From assembly GCA_049670425.1 (NCBI GenBank), contig JBATTG010000091.1, positions 1 through 8,823 of the forward strand: DNA of 8,823 nt, given 5' to 3'. Position numbers and translations under genes: made by a program. Position 1 is the stretch's first letter; each line of letters starts with the position of its first letter. The notes below the pieces were generated by a model that saw only the letters and a program-made list of their open reading frames with translations, was not told where the DNA came from and made no database searches. Positions 1-6,232 of this stretch are shown here, in pieces. This DNA comes from Proteocatella sp049670425. GTDB taxonomy: Bacteria > Bacillota > Clostridia > Peptostreptococcales > Filifactoraceae.

Positions 1-182
1 TTAAATGGAAGTTGACCGCTTTGGTACATTTCTTCCGCGAGATACCAAAGATGCTCTTCACGTTTTTGCTGTGAGAGTGAGAAATTAAACACAAATCGGC
101 TACAACCTATAGTTTTGTTGATCAGAATGGCTTGTTCTTGTGTAGGGTATATCCTAAATTTGTATGCTTTGTGTTTCAACAT
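1..182 (-). CDS. tnpB: IS200/IS605-family TnpB, N-terminal part (cut by window edge)
   Basis: My reading of the minus strand from the ATG at 182-180 gives about 60 residues starting MLKHKAYKFRIYPTQEQ, followed by an INKTIGCSRFVFN stretch. This is the typical N-terminus of OrfB/TnpB proteins, the RNA-guided nucleases carried by IS200/IS605 and IS1341-type elements. A GAGGTGG ribosome binding site lies just upstream of the ATG. The frame is open to the left edge, so most of the gene, including the RuvC-like catalytic residues and zinc finger, lies outside the window. It cannot be judged here whether the gene is intact. No tnpA is visible on the upstream side, so this may be a tnpB-only element, although a tnpA could sit elsewhere. 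The family call is confident and the completeness is unknown. Confidence 0.85.
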   Translation of the reverse strand, partial: MLKHKAYKFRIYPTQEQAILINKTIGCSRFVFNFSLSQQKREEHLWYLAEEMYQSGQLPF

Positions 183-212
183 TTTTTCCACCTCGCTTCA
201 ATGTTAATATAG

Positions 213-248
213 TAATATTATACCACTATTAGCTATACTTGTAACACT
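213..248 (-). promoter_or_regulatory. Probable promoter of tnpB
   Basis: On the minus strand a TTACAA box (about 242-247) is followed after 16 nt by a perfect TATAAT box (about 220-225), in the context AGTGGTATAATATT. The predicted start would leave a leader of roughly 30 nt before the tnpB ATG. This is inferred from consensus matches only. Confidence 0.5.
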
Positions 249-250
249 TG

Positions 251-325
251 TAGCCGATTCATCCCACCACCTTCGTTCTCGCTAAAGTGAGCAAGGAGAC
301 TTCGAGGCAGGGGTATTCTCGGCGC
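251..325. mobile_element. Putative IS200/IS605-type element end with imperfect hairpin
   Basis: This stretch is noticeably richer in G and C than its surroundings. It holds an imperfect hairpin (arms 271-282 and 287-298, loop TAAA, about 10 of 12 positions paired counting G-T). The hairpin is flanked by GATTCATCCCACC on the left and GGGGTATTCTCGGCG on the right. From memory, similar GATTCATC...GGTATTCTCGGCG blocks form the right (3') ends of tnpB-carrying elements, where the guide RNA scaffold lies. If so, its orientation (plus) does not fit the minus-strand tnpB beside it, so it could be the remnant of a second element or the left end of this one. The exact ends are uncertain. Confidence 0.4.
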
Positions 326-344
326 GAATGATAAATAGGATTTG

Positions 345-351
345 AAAGGAG
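345..351 (+). promoter_or_regulatory. Ribosome binding site deciding the copB start
   Basis: AAAGGAG lies 8 nt before the ATG at 360. This favours that ATG over the in-frame TTG at 342, which would place the Shine-Dalgarno sequence inside the coding region. Confidence 0.8.
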
Positions 352-359
352 TTGTAGTA

Positions 360-2414
360 ATGGATAAAAAAAAATATCATGACCAACATGAAAATACTGA
401 AGAACAGAATAATAAATCAGAAAAAAACAATAATCATATGAACCATGAAAAACATAAGAATAATGACCATCATAATCACCATGAAATGATGATAGAAGAT
501 TTTAAAAAGAGATTGATTATATCTCTAATTGTCACAATTCCTATACTCATACTTTCACCGATGATTCAAGAATGGACAAATATAAAGATTGCTTTTACTG
601 GTAGTAATTATGTATTATTTTTACTATCTACATGGATATATTTTTATGGTGGATGGCCATTTTTAAAAGGATTGAAAGATGAGTTTAAAGAAAAAAAACC
701 TGGAATGATGACACTAATAGCTATGGCGATTACAGTAGCATATTTATATAGCACAGCTACAGTTTTTGGACTTGAAGGAAATGATTTTTTTTGGGAACTT
801 GCGACACTGATTGATATTATGCTTTTAGGCCATTGGATAGAGATGCGATCTGTATTAAGTGCATCAGATGCATTAAATAAATTGGCTGAACTTATGCCGA
901 ATATAGCTCATTTATTTAAAGATGGAGATGTAGTAGATGTTGATATAAGTGAGCTAAGCTCTGAAGATAAAATACTCATAAAGCCAGGAGAAAAGATTCC
1001 AGCAGATGGAATGATAGTAAAGGGAACAAGTCATATAAATGAATCAATGTTAACCGGTGAATCAAAACCGGTAGAAAAAGATAAGGGAGATAAAGTTATA
1101 GGAGGATCTATAAATGGTGATGGATCGATAGAAGTACAAGTTCAAAATATAGGGAAAGATTCCTATCTATCAAAAGTTATAGATATGGTTGAAAAAGCAC
1201 AACAGTCTAAATCTAAAACTCAACATTTAGCAGATAAGGCTGCTTTTTGGCTAACTATAATAGCTCTTACTGTGGGTTTTGCAACACTTTTCGTGTGGTA
1301 TGCAATAACTAAAGATTTCGCATTTGCCATAGCAAGAATGGCTACAGTAATGGTAATAACATGTCCTCATGCACTTGGACTTGCAACGCCACTCGTGGTA
1401 GCAACATCCACAGCACAATCAGCTAGAAATGGGTTGCTCATAAGAAATAGAACACAATTTGAAAATTCAAGAAAAATTGATACTGTAGTATTTGATAAAA
1501 CAGGAACACTTACTCATGGAGAGTTTTCGGTAAATTTCATAGAAATATTTGATGATAATTATACTGAAGATAAAGTAATAGAGTTTGCTGCAACACTTGA
1601 AAGCAATTCTGGACATCCAATTGCAACTGGAATAATAAAAAAGCAAGAGGATATGGGACTATCTGCTTTGAATATGAATAATTTTAAGGCTATTAAAGGC
1701 AAAGGTGTGGAAGGAACAATAGATGGCAAAGATATAATGGTAGTGAGTCCTGGATATTTAAGAGAAAATAATATTGAAGTGTCTAGAGAACTGCCAGAAC
1801 ATGGTGTCTCAACTGATGTATTTTTAATTATTGATAATAAATTGATTGCAGTAATAGGACTTTCGGATAGGATAAGAGAAGAATCATATAACGCAATAAA
1901 GCGTCTTAAAGAAGACGGAATTAAAACATGGATGTTAACAGGTGATAATGAAAAAACTGCTAAACATGTATCCGAAGAATTAGGATTAGATGGATATTTT
2001 GCAGAAGTATTGCCTGATCAAAAACAAGAAAAGATTAAAGAATTACAATCAGAGGGTAGATTTGTAGCAATGACTGGAGATGGAGTAAATGATGCGCCCG
2101 CACTAGCTCAAGCAAATGTAGGAATAGCAATAGGTTCTGGTACAGATATTGCAGCTGAAACGGCAGATATTATACTTGTAAACTCTAATCCAGAAGATGT
2201 AGTATCCCTTATTGATTTTGGTAAAGCTACCTATAAAAAGATGATACAAAATCTTATATGGGCAACCGGATACAATGTAGTTGCAATACCACTTGCAGCG
2301 GGAGTATTATCAGGTATTGGGATTATTATCTCTCCAGCAGTTGGAGCAGTTCTTATGTCATTCAGCACAATAATAGTAGCAATAAATGCAAAGCTTCTTA
2401 AATTAGAGAGATAA
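360..2414 (+). CDS. copB: Copper-exporting P1B-type ATPase, CopB-like (CPH type)
   Basis: A 684-residue P-type ATPase of the cytoplasmic membrane, expected to pump copper out of the cell using ATP. The N-terminus (residues 7-41) is rich in histidine (nine His) and probably binds metal; there is no CxxC heavy-metal-associated domain. Visible catalytic motifs are TGES of the actuator domain at 232-235, the metal-binding CPH at 335-337 in the membrane, the phosphorylated Asp379 in DKTGTLT, an SGHP motif in the nucleotide domain, and GDGVNDAP starting at 573. The last membrane segments carry YNVVAIPLA and MSFSTIIVAINA, which with CPH mark the CopB (P1B-3-like) group rather than CopA (CPC). Length is usual for CopB. 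No copper chaperone or CopY/CsoR repressor gene is next to it, and no convincing promoter is seen between the IS-like sequence and the ribosome binding site. Codon use is strongly A-rich (ATA, AAA, AGA), which may point to separate acquisition. Cu(I) versus Cu(II) or silver preference cannot be told from sequence. Confidence 0.93.
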   Translation: MDKKKYHDQHENTEEQNNKSEKNNNHMNHEKHKNNDHHNHHEMMIEDFKKRLIISLIVTIPILILSPMIQEWTNIKIAFTGSNYVLFLLSTWIYFYGGWPFLKGLKDEFKEKKPGMMTLIAMAITVAYLYSTATVFGLEGNDFFWELATLIDIMLLGHWIEMRSVLSASDALNKLAELMPNIAHLFKDGDVVDVDISELSSEDKILIKPGEKIPADGMIVKGTSHINESMLTGESKPVEKDKGDKVIGGSINGDGSIEVQVQNIGKDSYLSKVIDMVEKAQQSKSKTQHLADKAAFWLTIIALTVGFATLFVWYAITKDFAFAIARMATVMVITCPHALGLATPLVVATSTAQSARNGLLIRNRTQFENSRKIDTVVFDKTGTLTHGEFSVNFIEIFDDNYTEDKVIEFAATLESNSGHPIATGIIKKQEDMGLSALNMNNFKAIKGKGVEGTIDGKDIMVVSPGYLRENNIEVSRELPEHGVSTDVFLIIDNKLIAVIGLSDRIREESYNAIKRLKEDGIKTWMLTGDNEKTAKHVSEELGLDGYFAEVLPDQKQEKIKELQSEGRFVAMTGDGVNDAPALAQANVGIAIGSGTDIAAETADIILVNSNPEDVVSLIDFGKATYKKMIQNLIWATGYNVVAIPLAAGVLSGIGIIISPAVGAVLMSFSTIIVAINAKLLKLER

Positions 2415-2520
2415 ATACATTATGTCAGGTGAGCTGAACAATTTAAACCTAATACTCCATCACTATATTTCTAAAATCATAGATAACCGCGTCGAACCCC
2501 TGTCCATTTTGGATGTAAAA
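2415..2520. other. Intergenic region between copB and the ssrA terminator
   Basis: No gene is seen. There is no strong terminator for copB here, only a weak 4-5 bp hairpin around 2424-2440 (GTCAG...CTGA). copB transcription probably ends in the ssrA terminator hairpin coming from the opposite direction. The only other feature is the 15-bp copy of ssrA sequence listed separately. Confidence 0.5.
2491..2505 (-). repeat. 15-bp direct repeat of the ssrA 3' region (att-like, copy 1)
   Basis: Minus-strand GGACAGGGGTTCGAC is identical to a 15-nt stretch of the tRNA-like T arm of ssrA at 2582-2596. The match ends after GTTCGAC, where this copy continues GCGG instead of TCCCC, so it is a partial copy and not a second tmRNA end. 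Tyrosine-recombinase elements often integrate at this part of tmRNA genes, which makes an attachment-site remnant plausible. No integrase is visible in the window. Confidence 0.55.
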
Positions 2521-2552
2521 AAACCATTGAAATCAAGTAATTTCAATGGTTT
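2517..2552 (-). terminator. Rho-independent terminator of ssrA
   Basis: A perfect 13-bp stem (2521-2533 with 2540-2552, loop of 6) is followed on the minus strand by a run of seven T (2523-2517, overlapping the stem base). It lies 12 nt beyond the CCA end of ssrA. On the plus strand only TTTAG follows, so it would stop copB transcripts less efficiently. Confidence 0.88.
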
Positions 2553-2581
2553 AGTGTGTTAGAGTGGTGGAAATGAGGGGA

Positions 2582-2596
2582 GTCGAACCCCTGTCC
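2582..2596 (-). repeat. 15-bp direct repeat in ssrA T arm (copy 2)
   Basis: This is the ssrA-internal copy of GGACAGGGGTTCGAC. The other copy lies 91 bp further downstream on the same strand, at 2491-2505, beyond the terminator. Confidence 0.55.
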
Positions 2597-2789
2597 GGAA
2601 CCCATTCACCAGAAGATTCTACGATTATAGTTGATAAATTTGTTTTCGCTATACTACCGTGCTATCAACCACACTGTAGCAAGTATAACCCGAATTGTTC
2701 AGTTTAATGTCCAGATATCCATTAAACAGTTCCCTGCATTCTGGCGTTCATTACTAATCGGCAGGAGGACTAGTAGGAACGAGCGGCAA

Positions 2790-2819
2790 TTAAGCTGCTA
2801 TTGCGTAATTATTGTTTGC
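2790..2819 (-). other. tmRNA proteolysis-tag reading frame
   Basis: Codons GCA AAC AAT AAT TAC GCA ATA GCA GCT TAA give the tag ANNNYAIAA. The AA end is what ClpXP-type proteases recognise. The resume codon is taken to be GCA by alignment with known tmRNAs such as that of E. coli (ANDENYALAA). Confidence 0.85.
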
Positions 2820-2929
2820 GTTTATCTTTAGTTTCCACTAGATTTACGTGATAGAGGAGTCACACGAATCGCTACTCATGATTTCAGAACCCCGTCGAAA
2901 CCATTACATTCCCATAAGGATATATTCTT

Positions 2930-2958
2930 ATTATAACATTAATATACAATTATATCAA
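2930..2958 (-). promoter_or_regulatory. Promoter of ssrA
   Basis: On the minus strand TTGATA (2958-2953) and TATAAT (2935-2930) are separated by exactly 17 nt, an almost perfect housekeeping sigma promoter. Transcription would start roughly 10 nt before the mature 5' end at 2913, leaving a short leader for RNase P to remove, as is usual for tmRNA. Confidence 0.8.
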
Positions 2959-2975
2959 TTAAAATTTAACTATCG

Positions 2976-3016
2976 TAGTGTGGTCTTGATTAAATTACAT
3001 ATCTCGACCACAACTA
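2976..3016. other. Imperfect inverted repeat upstream of ssrA promoter
   Basis: TAGTGTGGTC (2976-2985) can pair with GACCACAACTA (3006-3016), giving a 10-bp stem with one bulged A. No T run follows on either strand, so it does not look like a terminator. Its role is unknown. Confidence 0.35.
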
Positions 3017-3037
3017 CTGCAATATATCGAGTATGGG

Positions 3038-3082
3038 AAGAGAAGCATATCTTCATATATTAATTGAAGGTATGCTTCTCTT
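3038..3082. terminator. Hairpin terminator of the metabolic operon, possibly bidirectional
   Basis: The arms 3038-3054 and 3066-3082 pair over about 17 bp with one T-G wobble (AGAGAAGCATA with TATGCTTCTCT at the core) around an 11-nt loop. It sits 14 nt past the stop codon of the DMT transporter gene. The T tract is better on the plus strand (TTTT) than on the minus strand (TTCTCTTCCC), so on the operon strand it may work partly as a 3'-end protecting hairpin. Confidence 0.65.
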
Positions 3083-3096
3083 TTAAGTTATCGTAT

Positions 3097-3957
3097 TTAA
3101 GTTTCACTTATGATTATTGCGACAAGTATTGCAATTGAGCCTACAATCATTCTGAGGGTAAATATTTCTTTGAGAAAAAATACTGCCAGCAAAGATCCAA
3201 AGACTGTTTCCATGCTGAGTATAATTGCAGTTGTTGATGAAGATGTGAACTGCTGGCAGAGTATTTGCAGATAATATGCTGCGGCTGAGCCAAACAGACC
3301 TAAATATATTACTGGAATTATAGCATCGCCAGCGTTCAAAAATCCGAAGTCTCCAAGAAATAATGCTACGATTGCTGCAAGAATACCTGTGACTCCAAAC
3401 TGGACTGTGGACATCACTGCTGGGTCCTCAGTTTTTACGAAGTGTCCAGCGACAAGTATCTGTGCGGCGAACATGATACCGCTTATCAGGGTTAATACAT
3501 CTCCGATATTCATGGTGAAATCGTCGTTAACGGAAAGTAATGAAATTCCAAGAAAGCATATAAAAACTCCCAGGTATACTTTTTTTGCAGGCATTTTTTT
3601 AAAGCATATCCATGTAAGCAACGGAACGAAAATTACATATGTTCCACTTAAAAATGCCTGTTTGCTTGCTGTTGTGTAAACGAGTCCATAGGTTTGCAGT
3701 ATGAAGGCAAGAAAAAGGGCTATTCCACAGAGGATTCCGCCGATGCAGTTTTTTATGGTAATATTTCGAAATTTTTTCCTGAATATTGCCAGCATGACGA
3801 TAAATGCCAGAATAAATCTTGCCGCCATAAGGCTTATCGGGGACATGCTGTCCAAGGCAATTTTATTAAGTGTGAAGGTCGATCCCCATATAAGAGCAAC
3901 AAGCAGCAATCCAAGACTTGAGATAAGCCTTTTGTGTCTATTAAAAACAGCTAACAT
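3097..3957 (-). CDS. EamA/DMT-family membrane transporter
   Basis: A 286-residue protein of the drug/metabolite transporter superfamily, predicted to sit in the cytoplasmic membrane with about ten helices in two EamA repeats. Family marks are LIWGSTFTLNKIAL near residue 25 in the first repeat and METVFGSLLAVFFLKE near residue 250 in the second, with charged residues KK/RK between helices. Length is normal. Members export or take up amino acids, nucleosides and small metabolites; the substrate is not predictable from sequence. It starts 6 bp after the stop of the aminotransferase gene, preceded by only a weak AGGT ribosome binding site, so translation is probably coupled to the gene upstream. 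As the last gene of the operon it likely moves the substrate or product of the two enzymes. Confidence 0.9.
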   Translation of the reverse strand: MLAVFNRHKRLISSLGLLLVALIWGSTFTLNKIALDSMSPISLMAARFILAFIVMLAIFRKKFRNITIKNCIGGILCGIALFLAFILQTYGLVYTTASKQAFLSGTYVIFVPLLTWICFKKMPAKKVYLGVFICFLGISLLSVNDDFTMNIGDVLTLISGIMFAAQILVAGHFVKTEDPAVMSTVQFGVTGILAAIVALFLGDFGFLNAGDAIIPVIYLGLFGSAAAYYLQILCQQFTSSSTTAIILSMETVFGSLLAVFFLKEIFTLRMIVGSIAILVAIIISET

Positions 3958-3963
3958 AATGAC

Positions 3964-5085
3964 CTACTTCCAGTTTTTAACAAAATATTTTTCTAAAATG
4001 GCAAGTCCTGATCTTAAGATATTTGTATCACCTGCATATCCTATTCTTATATATCCTTCCATATCCAAAGCTGTTCCTGGAACAAGCATTACTTTGGTTT
4101 TTTCCATGATGTCTATGCAAAGTTCTTCTGAAGGAATGTCGTAGTTATATTTTATAAAGGCAGTCGTTCCTCCCTGAGGTTTTACATAGCTAACAAATTC
4201 TGATTTTTTTACCCAATTATCCAGAATTTCAAGATTCATTCTCACTATCTCACGATTTCTTTCCAGTATTTTGTCTTTCGCTCTAAGGGCTAATGTAGCC
4301 AGATAATCGTCAATAAGGCCGCAGCTTATGATATTGTAGTCTCTTCTTTTATTTGCAGCTTCTATAACTGCTTCAGGTGCAACCATCCAGCCTATTCTCA
4401 GGCCTGCCAGTGAGAAGGTCTTACTCATACTCGCTGTTGAAATACCTTTTTCATAAAGGTCTGCTATTGAAGCTGTAAACCCATTGGTATGGTCAAGGCC
4501 TCTGTAAACTTCATCACAAAGGATGTATGCATCTACTGAACGTGCAATCTCTACTATATCCATAAGCAGCTTGGTATCCATTACTGAACCTGTTGGATTG
4601 TTTGGATTGTTAAGGCTTATTATTTTTGTTTCTGGTTTTACCATAGCTTTTAGTTCTTCAAGGTCTGGAAGCCAGTTATTTTCAGGTCTAAGCTGAAGTA
4701 TATCTACCTTAGCGCCAAATGACTCTGGAATCGAATAGTGCTGCTGATATGTAGGCAGCACTGATATGACATGGTCTCCTGGTTCTACAAGTGTCTCATA
4801 GGCCATCATATTTGCGCCTATGGCACCATGAGTAACGGTAATATTTTCTATCGATGCTTTTTCATAGAGTTTTGATATTTCTTGTTTGAATTCCAATGAA
4901 CCTTCTATTGCGCCATAGGTCATTTTCATGTTATTAATATCTTCAAAGGCTTTGTCTTTCATATCCGCCATTTCTAAAAGTTCTTTAATTGTAAGTGAAT
5001 CTACGCATGTTTCTGCTATATTATATACAGCATCATTTTCATAGGCATTCATCCACATCTCGACACCAAAATCTCTTATTTTCAT
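3964..5085 (-). CDS. PLP-dependent aminotransferase, class I/II (fold type I)
   Basis: A 373-residue cytoplasmic enzyme of the aspartate aminotransferase superfamily, expected to move an amino group between an amino acid and a 2-oxo acid. Visible family residues are NNPNNPTG at 159-166, Asp191 and Tyr194 in CDEVYRGL, the Schiff-base Lys222 in SMSKTFSLAGLRIGW with Arg230 contacting the PLP phosphate, and Arg347 in YIRIGY for the substrate carboxylate. The N-terminus (FGVEMWMNAYENDAVYNIAE) is unlike classical AspC and resembles a subgroup that, from memory, includes relatives of capreomycidine synthase, so beta/gamma-elimination or cyclisation chemistry cannot be ruled out. A strong AAGGAG lies 10 nt before the ATG. 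The gene is 21 bp after the cyclodeaminase-family gene and 6 bp before the transporter, clearly in one operon. The substrate is unknown. Confidence 0.9.
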   Translation of the reverse strand: MKIRDFGVEMWMNAYENDAVYNIAETCVDSLTIKELLEMADMKDKAFEDINNMKMTYGAIEGSLEFKQEISKLYEKASIENITVTHGAIGANMMAYETLVEPGDHVISVLPTYQQHYSIPESFGAKVDILQLRPENNWLPDLEELKAMVKPETKIISLNNPNNPTGSVMDTKLLMDIVEIARSVDAYILCDEVYRGLDHTNGFTASIADLYEKGISTASMSKTFSLAGLRIGWMVAPEAVIEAANKRRDYNIISCGLIDDYLATLALRAKDKILERNREIVRMNLEILDNWVKKSEFVSYVKPQGGTTAFIKYNYDIPSEELCIDIMEKTKVMLVPGTALDMEGYIRIGYAGDTNILRSGLAILEKYFVKNWK

Positions 5086-5106
5086 ATCGTCATCTCCTTT
5101 TTAAAG

Positions 5107-6099
5107 TTAAAATTCAGCCAAACTGCCAATTCCCATTTTTTGAGCATTTTGCAGAACATTATAAGCAACCGCGATATCCTGAAGGGCGATTCCTGTAGAA
5201 TCATATACTGTTATATCATCTTTTGATGTACGAACAGTTTTTTTGCCTTCCATTAGGTCTCCGATTTCACATATAATATTGCTCTTTGAAATTACACCTT
5301 TTGCTATTCCTATTTCAAATTCACCTACGTTTATAGACTGGCTAATATCATCTGTCACCAGCTTTGCATCACAAAGGATTGCTTCGTCAATTTCCTGCTT
5401 GCCTGACATATCTGAACCCATGCAGCTGAAATGCGTTCCTTTTTTTAGCCATTCTTTTTTTATCAAGGGTTTTCTTGATGGAGTTGCGGTAACGATTATA
5501 TCACTTATTCCAACTGCGGATTCAATATCGCTTACTGGTTCATAGCTTATACCATCTTTTTTATATTCGAAGTTTTCGACAAATTTCTCGGCAGTAGAAA
5601 GATTTAATGGATCAAAAATCATTACTTTCTTTAGTTCCGGCATTACCAATTGCATGGCTCTTATCTGATATGACGCCTGATGCCCAGCTCCAACCATAAG
5701 CATTACGGTAGAGTCTGGATTTGCCAGATATTTTGCTCCTATGGCCCCAGCAGCACCTGTTCTCATTCCTGTCATGTTTTCTGCATTTATTACGGCTAAT
5801 GGAAGACCTGTCTTTGAATCAAAAATCATTACCACGCCTGAAAGTGCCGGAAGCTTTTTGGATGGATTTTCTCCAAACCAGGATACCAGTTTCAATCCAT
5901 AGACTCCAAGCTTGTCAAGCGTGCCTGACTTGATATCCATGTCTGCAACTCCTGGTTCAAACTCATGAAATACCATAGGGAATATCTCTCCCGTGCCTGT
6001 CGATTTTTCTCTATAAACGCCTTCTATTGTTGAAATAACATCTTCCATATTGAGAAGTTTTTTTGTATCTTCTTCTGAAATTATATGAATATTTTGCAT
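5107..6099 (-). CDS. Ornithine cyclodeaminase / mu-crystallin family NAD(P)-dependent enzyme
   Basis: A 330-residue cytoplasmic protein of the ornithine cyclodeaminase/mu-crystallin family, which includes ornithine and lysine cyclodeaminases, alanine and ketimine reductases and opine-type dehydrogenases. Visible marks are Lys70 in YGLKLVSWFG, TGMRTGAAGAIGAKYLA with Arg113, the Rossmann loop VGAGHQ at 136-141, the catalytic-type Asp230 in GSDMSGKQEID, and the closing DSTGIALQDIA at 300-310. The usual N-terminal Pro-Arg that contacts the substrate carboxylate in Pseudomonas ornithine cyclodeaminase reads Pro-Met here (FPMVFHEF), so ornithine is not a safe guess. Some database entries for close relatives carry the name tyramine oxidase subunit B; I recall this without being able to check it, and the name says little about function. 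GAGG lies 8 nt before the ATG. First gene of the operon with the aminotransferase and transporter. Confidence 0.88.
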   Translation of the reverse strand: MQNIHIISEEDTKKLLNMEDVISTIEGVYREKSTGTGEIFPMVFHEFEPGVADMDIKSGTLDKLGVYGLKLVSWFGENPSKKLPALSGVVMIFDSKTGLPLAVINAENMTGMRTGAAGAIGAKYLANPDSTVMLMVGAGHQASYQIRAMQLVMPELKKVMIFDPLNLSTAEKFVENFEYKKDGISYEPVSDIESAVGISDIIVTATPSRKPLIKKEWLKKGTHFSCMGSDMSGKQEIDEAILCDAKLVTDDISQSINVGEFEIGIAKGVISKSNIICEIGDLMEGKKTVRTSKDDITVYDSTGIALQDIAVAYNVLQNAQKMGIGSLAEF

Positions 6100-6110
6100 A
6101 ATGTGTTCCT

Positions 6111-6164
6111 CGCTTTCAAATAGTATTATTATATAGAGTATACAACGCTTTGAATTTAAATAGT
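6111..6164 (-). promoter_or_regulatory. Operon promoter region with repeated motif
   Basis: On the minus strand a TATAAT box (6133-6128) has no good -35 partner (AATTCA at 17 nt), which suits a promoter needing an activator. On either side lie two related plus-strand motifs: CGCTTT-C-AAATAGT at 6111-6124 and CGCTTT-GAATTT-AAATAGT at 6146-6164. The second covers the -35 position and the first the likely start of transcription. PucR is the obvious candidate to bind them; this is inference from position. Confidence 0.45.
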
Positions 6165-6177
6165 TTGTTATGACGAC

Positions 6178-6226
6178 AAAAATAACACTGCATCTTTGTA
6201 TGTGGGAACAAAGATACAGTGTTATT
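6178..6226 (-). terminator. Rho-independent terminator after the pucR-type gene
   Basis: The arms 6208-6226 and 6181-6199 form a 19-bp stem with one G-U pair and an 8-nt loop. On the minus strand it ends in a run of five T. It starts 7 nt past the regulator's stop codon and separates it from the operon, so the operon must have its own promoter. Confidence 0.88.
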
Positions 6227-6232
6227 AATGGT

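Larger units (their letters stand above)
2565..2913 (-). ncRNA. ssrA: Transfer-messenger RNA (tmRNA), one-piece form
   Basis: Rescues stalled ribosomes by adding a degradation tag to the unfinished protein. On the minus strand the gene starts GGGAATG (2913-2907) and ends CATTTCC followed by ACCA with an encoded CCA. These ends pair as a 7-bp acceptor stem with one G-U. The T arm (AGGGG, TTCGACT loop, CCCCT) lies just before the 3' end, and the 5' end carries the conserved GGTTTCGACGGGG block. The tag reading frame is at 2819-2790 and encodes ANNNYAIAA followed by TAA. The length of 349 nt is usual for bacterial one-piece tmRNA. It has its own promoter and terminator. Boundaries come from the stem pairing and should be accurate to a base or two. 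Confidence 0.96.

Noticed and set aside
342..359. TTG at 342 as the start of copB
   Set aside because: The AAAGGAG ribosome binding site lies between this TTG and the ATG at 360, so the ATG is the better start.
2491..2520. A second, degenerate tmRNA or tRNA gene downstream of ssrA
   Set aside because: Only 15 nt match. No acceptor stem, CCA end or other arm can be found around the copy.
2631..3063. Two open frames on the plus strand (2631-2831 and 2848-3063)
   Set aside because: Both lie opposite the tmRNA gene and its promoter region, have no ribosome binding sites and show no recognisable protein features.
3389..4144. Plus-strand open frames at 3389-3679, 3694-3921 and 3701-4144
   Set aside because: They are antisense to the DMT transporter and aminotransferase genes, which have clear family motifs. 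The composition of these frames is what a reverse-strand shadow gives.
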